Assembly (NCBI RefSeq): GCF_001305515.1
Contig: NZ_LJYW01000001.1
Span: forward strand, 1,787,550 to 1,851,549
DNA from: Prosthecodimorpha hirschii
GTDB taxonomy: Bacteria > Pseudomonadota > Alphaproteobacteria > Rhizobiales > Ancalomicrobiaceae
Direction of reading: 5' to 3'
Length of the DNA stretch: 64,000 nucleotides
In this document: positions 57,542-64,000 of the stretch, one piece after another
Position numbering within the stretch: position 1 is the first letter of the stretch
Layout: each line of letters begins with the position of its first letter
Position numbers and translations under genes: made by a program
The notes under the pieces: generated by a model
What the model was told of the DNA's origin: nothing
What the model saw: the letters and a program-made list of their open reading frames with translations, nothing else
Database searches by the model: none

Positions 57542-59365
57542 TCAGGCCTGATCCGAGGTGCGTTTCCCGTCCGCCGCGAGCGCGGCCGCGCCGGTCTCGA
57601 ACTGCAGCCGGGCCAGCCGGGCATAGAGGCCGCCGCGGGCGACGAGATCGTCATGGCGCCCCTCCTCCACAACGCGGCCGCCGTCGATGACCAGGATGCG
57701 GTCGCATTCGAGCACCGTCGCCAGGCGATGGGCGATGACGATGGTCGTGCGGCCCTGCATCAGCCGGTCGAGCGCGGTCTGCACCAGCGTCTCGGATTCC
57801 GCGTCGAGCGCGCTGGTCGCCTCGTCGAGCAGCAGGATCGGCGCATCCTTGAGGATGGCCCGGGCGATCGCGATGCGCTGGCGCTGGCCGCCCGACAGCG
57901 TGACGCCGCGCTCGCCGACGAGGGTCTGGTATCCGTCCGGCATGGCGCGGACGAAATCGTCGACCAGGGCCGCCTCGGCGGCGCGGCGCACCTCCTCGTC
58001 GCTCGCCTCGGGCCGGCCGAAGCGGATATTCTCCATCACGGTGCCGGCGAGGATCACGGTGTCCTGCGGCACCACGGCGATGCGCTGGCGCAGGGCGGTC
58101 GGATCGACCCGCGTCAGGTCGGCGCCGTCGACCAGAACCCGGCCCGAACCGGGATCGTAGAAGCGCAGCAGCAGGTGGAACACGGTCGACTTGCCGGCCC
58201 CGGACGGACCGACCAGCGCAATGCGCTCGCCGGGCTCGGCGGCGAGCGAGAAGCCGCTCAGCACCGGCCGCTCGGGCGCCGTCGGATAGGCGAAGCCGAT
58301 CGTGTCGAGCGCGACGGCACCGCGCCGCGGCGGCATCGGCTCGGGGTCGGCCGGAGCGGCGACGCTCGGGCGGACCTGGAGCAGTTCGGCGAGACGCTCG
58401 GCCGCGCCGGCCGCCTGGCTGATCTCGCCCCAGACCTGACTGAGTTCGCCGAGCGCGCCGGCGGCGAAGACCGCATAGAGCACGAATTGCGACAGGGCGC
58501 CGGGCGTCAGCCGACCGGCGAGCACATCGGTGGCGCCGATCCAGAGCACCGTCACGACGCTGCCGAAGACCATGAAGATCGCCACGGCAGTCAGGATCGA
58601 TCGCGCCGCCGTCGACGAGCGGGCCGCCTCGAAGGCGCGCTCGACACCGCCCCGGAAGCGGCCGATCGCGGCCGTCTCGCCGGTGAAGGCCTGGACCTGG
58701 CGCACCGCGCCGATCGCCTCGGTGGCATAGGCGGTCGCGTCGGCGAGCGTGTCCTGCGCGAGCCGCGACTTCCGGCGCACCCGCCGCCCGAAGGCGACCA
58801 GCGGCAGGACGATGAACGGGATCGCCAGGATGACGAGGCCGGAAAGCCGCGGACTGGTCACCACCATCATGGCGACCGCCCCGACGAACAGGAAGAAGTT
58901 GCGCAGCGCGATCGACGCGGAGGCGCCGACCGCGGCCTTGATCTGGGTCGCGTCGGCGGTCAGCCGCGAGACGATCTCGCCCGACATCGAGCGGTCGAAG
59001 AAGTCGGCCGAAAGCCGCATCACATGGGCGAAGACGTCGGCGCGCAGATCGGCGACGATGCGCTCGCCGAGCCAGGTGACGAGATAGTAGCGGGCCGAAC
59101 TGGCCGCCGCGAGCGCGCCGGCCACGACCAGCAGCATCAGGAAATAGCGGTCGATCAGCCCGGCATCGGCCCCGGTGAAGCCGTGGTCGATCATCCGCCG
59201 CACCGCGAGCGGAACCACCAGGGTGGCGGCCGATGCCGCCGTGAGTGCCGCCAGGGCTTGGAGGATGCGGCCGCGATAGCGCCGCGCATAGGGGGCCAGC
59301 ATCGCAAGCGGTCGCACCGACCGTGAGCGTGTCTCGGCCGCCGCCTTACTGTCAGTCCTCGCCAC
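57542..59365 (-). CDS. ABC exporter, fused membrane and ATPase domains (MsbA/LmrA-like)
   Basis: A 607-residue half-transporter. Six helices occupy about residues 20-315, and the nucleotide-binding domain has Walker [20 protein letters not shown], signature [19 protein letters not shown], Walker [13 protein letters not shown] and the H-loop [12 protein letters not shown]. It likely forms a homodimer exporting lipids or drugs. GTG 59365 is chosen, seven bases after GGAG; TTG 59368 is an alternative. It diverges from rpmE, the arrangement seen in relatives. Confidence 0.92.
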   Translation of the reverse strand: MARTDSKAAAETRSRSVRPLAMLAPYARRYRGRILQALAALTAASAATLVVPLAVRRMIDHGFTGADAGLIDRYFLMLLVVAGALAAASSARYYLVTWLGERIVADLRADVFAHVMRLSADFFDRSMSGEIVSRLTADATQIKAAVGASASIALRNFFLFVGAVAMMVVTSPRLSGLVILAIPFIVLPLVAFGRRVRRKSRLAQDTLADATAYATEAIGAVRQVQAFTGETAAIGRFRGGVERAFEAARSSTAARSILTAVAIFMVFGSVVTVLWIGATDVLAGRLTPGALSQFVLYAVFAAGALGELSQVWGEISQAAGAAERLAELLQVRPSVAAPADPEPMPPRRGAVALDTIGFAYPTAPERPVLSGFSLAAEPGERIALVGPSGAGKSTVFHLLLRFYDPGSGRVLVDGADLTRVDPTALRQRIAVVPQDTVILAGTVMENIRFGRPEASDEEVRRAAEAALVDDFVRAMPDGYQTLVGERGVTLSGGQRQRIAIARAILKDAPILLLDEATSALDAESETLVQTALDRLMQGRTTIVIAHRLATVLECDRILVIDGGRVVEEGRHDDLVARGGLYARLARLQFETGAAALAADGKRTSDQA

Positions 59366-59750
59366 CAATCGTCTCCTCGCCGTCGCCGGCCCCGTCCGCC
59401 GGTTTGATGGCCGGTTCCGGCGGCATGTTCAAGTCGGTGTTTGTCCGCGAACCGGCAAATCGGTTTCTCGCCGATGCCCCGGCGGGATGCGGAAAACCGC
59501 CGCGGACCGCTTGCCCCGCGCGGCCCCTTCCGCTATAGCAGCGCCGACTGGATTTCGGGGCTGCGCGCCGACAGGCTCGCGGCCCTCGGATTTTGGGCTG
59601 CTCGCCGCACGGGCGGTGGCCCGACGGCATGGTGGACGGTTCGCGCGGCCTTCGGGTCGTGGTGTCGTCCGAAGCCCGCGATCGGCATGGTGTGACGAAA
59701 TCGTCCGCTCCGGCCTGCGGCTTGATTGGAACACGATTGGGACGACGGCT
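59366..59750. promoter_or_regulatory. divergent intergenic region ABC exporter / rpmE
   Basis: These 385 bases lie between divergent starts. I see no RNA gene, repeat or convincing promoter pair. Short open frames across it have no coding signal. Confidence 0.35.
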
Positions 59751-59972
59751 ATGAAGCAGGGCATTCACCCCGACTACCACATGATCAAGGTCGTCATGAC
59801 CGACGGCACCGAGTACATGACCCGGTCGACCTATGGCAAGGAAGGCGACACGCTGAACCTTGACATCGACCCGCGGTCGCATCCGGCCTGGACCGGCGGC
59901 AACCAGCAGCTCCTGGACCGCGGCGGCCGCATCTCCAAGTTCAAGGACAAGTTCAAGGGCTTCGGCCTCTGA
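59751..59972 (+). CDS. rpmE: 50S ribosomal protein L31
   Basis: A 73-residue ribosomal protein. [20 protein letters not shown] and [20 protein letters not shown] are diagnostic for L31. It lacks the CxxC zinc-binding cysteines, so it is the zinc-independent form usual in rhizobia. A strong intrinsic terminator follows. Confidence 0.96.
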   Translation: MKQGIHPDYHMIKVVMTDGTEYMTRSTYGKEGDTLNLDIDPRSHPAWTGGNQQLLDRGGRISKFKDKFKGFGL

Positions 59973-60005
59973 ACATCCCGGGTCCGCAAGGGTCCGACCT
60001 CGAAA

Positions 60006-60029
60006 CCCCGGCTTCGGCCGGGGTTTTTT
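60006..60029 (+). terminator. rho-independent terminator of rpmE
   Basis: CCCCGGC-TTCG-GCCGGGG followed directly by six T residues, 33 bases after the rpmE stop. Confidence 0.95.
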
Positions 60030-60215
60030 ATTGCCCGCCGCCGCGATGCCGGCAGGCCGACGCGTCCGATCGGGCGACGGGCGGAGCACCCGCCGGACAA
60101 GCCAAGGCAGCCCCCGCCCCTCTGCCTGAACGGTGGCCGCCTGACGGATATCTGGCGGTATCTGGAGAAGACGCGCGCGCCGCTGCCGCCCATGCGGCAG
60201 ACGGACGGCCGACGG

Positions 60216-60764
60216 TCAGTTGCCCGAGCCGAAGACCTGATTGAGCTTGCCGAGCTGGGCGAAGACCGGATTCGGCGCCGCCTCGCGCTCGCCGCCATAG
60301 ATGGCCGCATCGAGCTTGCGGATGCGCTCCTGCAGGCGGACCGAGCGTTCGATCAGCTGCTTCAGCATGTCGGGGACCTCGTCCCAGCCGGGACCGGTGC
60401 GGGCCGTGGTCGGGCCGTCGATGCGGACCTTGGACTTCTCCTGGCCGGCCTGGGCCTGGGTCATCTCGCCGTCGTTGACCGCGCGCTGCAGGAGAAGCCA
60501 GGAGGCGAGTTGCATCAGGCGCGTGGTCAGCCGCATGGATTCGGTCGCGTAGACGAGCGAGCCGGTCCGCGTCAGGTCGCGCGACTCCGAGCGCCCGGGA
60601 CCATCCAGATAGGCCGCCGTCTCCTCGACGAGCCCCATCCCTTCGCGGAACAGGGTTCGAAAGGTCTCCGAGCCGGCGAATCGCTGGGCGAAATCGATCG
60701 TTCCAGTTCCAGCGCCGCCCCGATCATGGGTCGGGTTCCGGTCCATGCTTTCGCCCCGCGTCAT
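60216..60764 (-). CDS. rcdA: DUF1465 family protein (RcdA, regulator of CtrA degradation)
   Basis: A 182-residue helical protein. FRTLFREGMGLVEETAAYLD, LVYATESMRLTTRLMQLASW and LLLQRAVNDGEMTQAQAGQE match the DUF1465/RcdA family. In Caulobacter RcdA is an adaptor delivering CtrA and other proteins to ClpXP at the G1-S transition. It is usually beside rpmE and an ABC exporter in rhizobia. ATG 60764 follows GGGAG; ATG 60746 is a shorter alternative. The C-terminus (QLGKLNQVFGSGN) is disordered as in the family. Confidence 0.88.
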   Translation of the reverse strand: MTRGESMDRNPTHDRGGAGTGTIDFAQRFAGSETFRTLFREGMGLVEETAAYLDGPGRSESRDLTRTGSLVYATESMRLTTRLMQLASWLLLQRAVNDGEMTQAQAGQEKSKVRIDGPTTARTGPGWDEVPDMLKQLIERSVRLQERIRKLDAAIYGGEREAAPNPVFAQLGKLNQVFGSGN

Positions 60765-60898
60765 GCCGACAACTCCCGCAACTCTAGCCTCTTCCGAGGC
60801 CGAACGGAACAGCGCCCGTCTCGTGCGGCAGGACTAGCAGGCCGAATGCCAGAAGGCGCCGCGCGGCACGCGGCCTTCCACCGAAATCGGCGTTGGGG

Positions 60899-60913
60899 TT
60901 AACGCTTCGTTAC
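60899..60913. promoter_or_regulatory. TTAACGCTTCGTTAC motif
   Basis: Its reverse complement shares TAACGAAGCGT with the motif at 61051-61065. The two face each other across the structured small transcript and contain CtrA-like TTAA halves. They may be binding sites or chance. Confidence 0.3.
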
Positions 60914-60930
60914 AAAATACCGGAGTGCTC

Positions 60931-61034
60931 AAAAAAACGAGCCGTGACGGGCACGGCTCGAAGAAAGTACAGGGAGGCGTCAAAAAGAGGAGTGGATAGG
61001 AGCCACTCGGGTCCGGGACTTCCGGACCAGACGA
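60931..61034 (-). ncRNA. structured 3' part of a small minus-strand transcript, ending in an intrinsic terminator
   Basis: Reading the minus strand after the 23-codon ORF there are three hairpins. GGTCCGG/CCGGACC lies at 61028-61010 (loop 5). GAGTGG/CCACTC lies at 61008-60990 (loop 7). The terminator CGAGCCGTG/CACGGCTCG at 60960-60938 is followed by seven T residues. The terminator serves no annotated gene on this strand, so it implies a short independent transcript. It is either a small mRNA or a regulatory RNA. Confidence 0.7.
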
Positions 61035-61106
61035 TCATGCCTCGTAAACCTTAACGAAGCGTAAATCGGGACGCCTCGACGCGTGACCTGATCCAAATCG
61101 GCACAT
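61035..61106 (-). CDS. candidate 23-residue small protein or leader peptide
   Basis: ATG 61106 is preceded by an excellent ribosome site (GGGGAGGG, 4 bases upstream). The reading frame ends at TGA 61037-61035. The peptide begins MCRFGSGHASRRPDLR and ends VKVYEA; it is basic with one cysteine. It is too short for homology by eye. It sits immediately upstream of the hairpin cluster and terminator at 60931-61034, so it may be the coding part of that transcript. It could also be chance. Confidence 0.45.
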   Translation of the reverse strand: MCRFGSGHASRRPDLRFVKVYEA

Positions 61107-61319
61107 GGGACCCTCCCCAAAAGTTTGCACCCAAACAATCGCGCCATGCCTCGCTTCCGACACGATCCGGGCCGAACTGACCGGCGGTTCCGGCGCCTGC
61201 CCGGCCCGCCGACGACAGCGGCGGCGCGATGAGCGCCGGATGAACCGAGACTTAAGCCGGCATAAAGCCGACCCGTCCTAGGATGGGTGCAAGTGGACGA
61301 GAGCAAGAGGATCAATCCG

Positions 61320-61586
61320 ATGGAACCCGTGAGTGCCGTGCGTCGCGACGCCCTGTTCGACAAGGCCAAGCTGTCGGTCGACGAGATGACCCAGCTGATC
61401 GCAGACCGCGTCGCCGTGCTGCCGACCGTGCGCAGCGTCACCGTGGCGGACGAGGGCGCGATCGCCGTCGACCTCGTCGGCGGCAAGCAGATCGAAGTGC
61501 AGGCCATCCCGGTCGCCCGCGCCTTCAACGCCTCGATGGTCGAGCGCCAGCACGCTCTGGACGAACTCCTGAAGCGCTGCGCCTGA
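61320..61586 (+). CDS. hypothetical protein, 88 residues
   Basis: Not recognised. The small acidic protein has a helical N-terminus (RDALFDKAKLSVDEMTQLIA) and a beta-rich middle (VRSVTVADEGAIAVDLVGGK, then QIEVQAIPVARAFN). ATG 61320 is chosen, with AGAGG nine bases upstream; a GTG at 61287 would add 11 residues. It converges on prpE and is followed by the shared hairpin at 61618. Confidence 0.6.
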   Translation: MEPVSAVRRDALFDKAKLSVDEMTQLIADRVAVLPTVRSVTVADEGAIAVDLVGGKQIEVQAIPVARAFNASMVERQHALDELLKRCA

Positions 61587-61617
61587 GCCCGCCCGGCCCG
61601 GTTCGCCGCCCACGTTC

Positions 61618-61657
61618 CGAAAACGAAAACGGCCCCCGATCCGTCGGATCGGAGGCC
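61618..61657 (-). terminator. rho-independent terminator of prpE
   Basis: On the minus strand GGCC-x-CCGATCCG pairs with CGGATCGG-x-GGCC, followed by GTTTTCGTTTTCGG. It begins 35 bases after the prpE stop and may also act on the convergent small gene. Confidence 0.85.
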
Positions 61658-61691
61658 GGCGTCCGGACCTGATCGGTCAGGACCGGAGACT

Positions 61692-63593
61692 TCACACCCC
61701 GATGCCGCGGGCGCGGATGGCGCTTTCGATCTCGTCCAGGATGGCCGGATCGTCGATCGTGGCCGGCATGTTCCACGGCTCGTGATCGGCGATTTTCTGC
61801 ATCGTGCCGCGCAGGATCTTGCCCGAGCGGGTCTTCGGCAGCCGCTCGACCTTGATCGCCAGCTTGAAGGCCGCAACCGGCCCGATCTTGTCGCGGACGA
61901 GCTTGACCAGTTCCTTCTCGATCGCCTCGGCATCCTTGCTGACGCCCGACTTCAGCACCACGAAGCCGCAGGGGATCTGCCCCTTCATCTCATCGTGGAT
62001 GCCGATCACCGCGCATTCGGCGACATCCGGATGCGAGGCGAGCACCTCCTCCATGCCGCCGGTCGAGAGGCGGTGTCCGGCGACGTTGATGATGTCGTCG
62101 GTGCGCGCCATGATGAACAGGTAGCCGTCCTGGTCGCGGAAGCCGGCGTCGGCCGTCTTGTAGTAGCCCGGGAACTCGTCCAGGTAGGCCGACCGGAAGC
62201 GCGCGTCGGCTTTCCAGAGCGTCGGCAGGCAACCCGGAGGCAGCGGCAGACGGGCAACGATGTTGCCGAGCGTGCCCGGAGCGACCTCGTGGCCGGCATC
62301 GTCCAGGATCCGGATGTCCCAGCCCGGCATCGGCACGGTCGGCGAACCGTGCTTGATCGGCAGGAGACCGAGCCCGACCGGATTGCCGGCGATGGTCCAG
62401 CCGGTCTCGGTCTGCCACCAATGGTCGACGACCGGAATCTTGAGCATGGTCTCGGCCCACTGGACCGTATCCGGATCGGCGCGCTCGCCGGCCAGGAACA
62501 GGGTCCGCAGGCACGACACGTCGTATTTCGCGAGATAGGTCCCGTTCGGGTCCTCCTTCTTGATCGCGCGGAACGCGGTCGGCGCGGTGAAGAAGGCCGC
62601 GACCTTGTGCTCGGAGATCACGCGCCAGAAGGTGCCCGGGTCGGGCGTGCCGACCGGCTTGCCCTCGAACACGATGGTGGTCGCGCCGAACAGGAGCGGC
62701 GCATAGACGATATAGGAATGGCCGACCACCCAGCCCACGTCCGAGGCCGCCCAATAGACCTCGCCGGGCTCGACGCCGTAGATGTTGCGCATCGACCAGA
62801 CCAGCGCGACCATGTGGCCGCCATTGTCGCGCACCACGCCCTTCGGCTGGCCGGTCGTGCCGGAGGTGTAGAGGATATAGAGCGGGTCGGTCGCGGCGAC
62901 CGGCGTGCAGGGCGCGGCGCGGCCGGCATTGGCGGCCATCGCCTGGCCGAGATCGTGGTCGCGGCCGGGCTTCAGCGCCGCGGCGACCTGCGGGCGCTGC
63001 AGCACGAAGACCGCTTCCGGCTTGTGGCCGGCGATCTCGATCGCTTCGTCGATCAGCGGCTTGTAGGCGATCACGCGGTTCGGCTCGATGCCGCAGGAGG
63101 CCGAAATGATGGCCTTCGGCTTGGCGTCGTCGATGCGGGTCGCCAGTTCGCGGGAGGCGAAGCCGCCGAAGACCACCGAATGGATCGCGCCGATGCGGGC
63201 GCAGGCGAGCATCGCCACCGCGGCCTCCGGGATCATCGGCATGTAGACGATGACCACGTCGCCCTTGCCGACCCCCTGGTCGACCAGCGTCGCCGCCATC
63301 GCCTGCACGCTGGCCAGAAGTTCGGCGTAGCTGATCCGGGCCTTGGTCCCGGTCAGCGGGCTGTCGTAGATGATCGCCGCCTGCGCGCCCCGGCCGGCCG
63401 CCACATGGCGGTCGACCGCGTTGTGGCAGGTGTTGCATTCGGCCCCGACGAACCAGCGCCCATAGACGCCGGCCTCGGCATCGAAGGCCTTGTCCCAGGG
63501 CTTGAACCAGTCGAGGTCCGCGGCAGCGGCGGCCCAGAAGCCCTCCGGGTCCGACTGCCACTGGCCATAGACGTCGCTGTAGCGGCTCACCAT
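61692..63593 (-). CDS. prpE: propionate-CoA ligase (acetyl-CoA synthetase family)
   Basis: The 633-residue adenylate-forming enzyme makes propionyl-CoA (or acetyl-CoA) from the acid, ATP and CoA. The AMP-binding P-loop is ILYTSGTTGQPKGVVRDNGG. WWQTETGWTI and DDIINVAGHRLSTGGMEEV (hinge) follow, and the acetylatable lysine is in LPKTRSGKILRGTMQKIA. NAVDRHVAAGRGAQAAIIYD and CNTCHNAVD at the N-terminus fit PrpE better than Acs. It stands alone, without prpBCD. The start at ATG 63593 gives the normal family length. Confidence 0.92.
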   Translation of the reverse strand: MVSRYSDVYGQWQSDPEGFWAAAAADLDWFKPWDKAFDAEAGVYGRWFVGAECNTCHNAVDRHVAAGRGAQAAIIYDSPLTGTKARISYAELLASVQAMAATLVDQGVGKGDVVIVYMPMIPEAAVAMLACARIGAIHSVVFGGFASRELATRIDDAKPKAIISASCGIEPNRVIAYKPLIDEAIEIAGHKPEAVFVLQRPQVAAALKPGRDHDLGQAMAANAGRAAPCTPVAATDPLYILYTSGTTGQPKGVVRDNGGHMVALVWSMRNIYGVEPGEVYWAASDVGWVVGHSYIVYAPLLFGATTIVFEGKPVGTPDPGTFWRVISEHKVAAFFTAPTAFRAIKKEDPNGTYLAKYDVSCLRTLFLAGERADPDTVQWAETMLKIPVVDHWWQTETGWTIAGNPVGLGLLPIKHGSPTVPMPGWDIRILDDAGHEVAPGTLGNIVARLPLPPGCLPTLWKADARFRSAYLDEFPGYYKTADAGFRDQDGYLFIMARTDDIINVAGHRLSTGGMEEVLASHPDVAECAVIGIHDEMKGQIPCGFVVLKSGVSKDAEAIEKELVKLVRDKIGPVAAFKLAIKVERLPKTRSGKILRGTMQKIADHEPWNMPATIDDPAILDEIESAIRARGIGV

Positions 63594-63835
63594 CGTGTCA
63601 TCCTCCCGACCCGCGCCCCCTCCGAGGGCCGCGTACTCTTGTTACGCCCCATAGGAAGCCGCAATCAGCCATTTGGCTATCCCGCGGCCGCATCCGTGAC
63701 ATTCCGGAGCCGCCCGGCAGTTCCGAACCCGGCGCCGTTGCCCGTCTTCGGCAGAAGGGATAGACCCGGGCGCCGGGCGGTCGTCCTGCGCGACTGCCGG
63801 CATTCCGGCCGAAGGGCCGGCTCGAGGATCGTCGC

Positions 63836-64000
63836 GTGCCCGAACCACCCTCCCGCGAACCCGAGACCAGACGGACGGCCGCCGCGCCCTTCGTGCTGTG
63901 CCTGCATCTCGGCGCCCATCGCACCGGCACGACCCTCGTGCAGAACCGGATCGCCGCGCTCCACGGCCGGCTCGGCCGCGAACGATTCTCCTTCGCCCAG
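63836..64000 (+). CDS. probable sulfotransferase family protein (5' end only)
   Basis: The frame starts with GTG 63836 (GAGG eight bases upstream) and is open to the window edge, giving 55 codons. After a hydrophilic 18-residue leader it reads VLCLHLGAHRTGTTLVQNRI, close to the 5'-phosphosulfate-binding loop of PAPS sulfotransferases (HLGxxKTGTTxLQ). The catalytic histidine and the rest are outside the window, so this call is tentative. Confidence 0.5.
   Translation, partial: MPEPPSREPETRRTAAAPFVLCLHLGAHRTGTTLVQNRIAALHGRLGRERFSFAQ

Overview
This is a GC-rich window (about 70% G+C) from an alphaproteobacterium, most likely of the order Hyphomicrobiales (Rhizobiales). The placement rests on gene order: DUF6476-rluD-rpoH; yebC / ruvC-ruvA / ruvB-ybgC-tolQRAB-pal-cpoB-tilS-ftsH-glmM; fthC-6S RNA-zapA-DUF4164 next to gap-pgk; ABC exporter-rpmE-DUF1465 (RcdA); and a serC leader before serC-serA. 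The genus cannot be resolved. Nearly all of it is chromosomal housekeeping core. No insertion sequence, prophage, plasmid function or CRISPR array was seen.

Layout. 1-4.8 kb: a very long minus-strand reading frame fuses a MocR/PdxR-type regulator (GntR helix-turn-helix plus aminotransferase fold) to a MOSC domain and a rubredoxin, and runs off the left edge. It diverges from a urea-type (UrtA-like) binding-protein gene followed by a [2Fe-2S] ferredoxin. 4.9-9.5 kb: tRNA-Glu, a 78-bp tandem repeat, DUF6476, rluD, rpoH, a large palindrome and a small unknown gene. 9.7-13.2 kb: lysA, then a TPP-riboswitch-controlled ThiX/ThiY-like transporter operon with no ATPase gene. 13.4-19.5 kb: an unknown low-complexity membrane protein, purA, a GGDEF protein with a degenerate receiver, and a DMT exporter. 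19.5-24.7 kb: serA, serC with its leader RNA, and two tandem outer-membrane beta-barrel genes, the distal one behind a CtrA-like box.

24.7-44.6 kb is the envelope and recombination block: glmM, ftsH, tilS, cpoB, pal, tolB-A-R-Q, ybgC, ruvB, ruvA, ruvC and yebC, all on the minus strand. It is interrupted by opposite-strand or lineage-specific genes: a DUF2314 protein between ftsH and glmM, a cytochrome b561 between cpoB and pal, a Uma2 nuclease plus two small membrane proteins between ruvB and ruvA, and TSUP and M50-peptidase genes between ruvC and yebC. 44.7-48.3 kb holds a small secreted protein, REP-like repeats, a YmdB phosphodiesterase, fthC, 6S RNA, zapA and a DUF4164 protein. 48.5-57.5 kb is a plus-strand run of gap, pgk, a ThiE-like gene, a Sel1-repeat protein, suhB, a MotA/OmpA-like pair and two GNAT acetyltransferases.

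The right end has an ABC exporter, rpmE, an RcdA-like gene, a compact structured minus-strand transcript with a 23-codon ORF and a strong terminator, a small unknown gene, prpE, and the start of a probable sulfotransferase. The most unusual items are the regulator-MOSC-rubredoxin fusion, the structured small transcript near 61 kb, the ruvA/ruvB split, and the degenerate receiver on the GGDEF protein.
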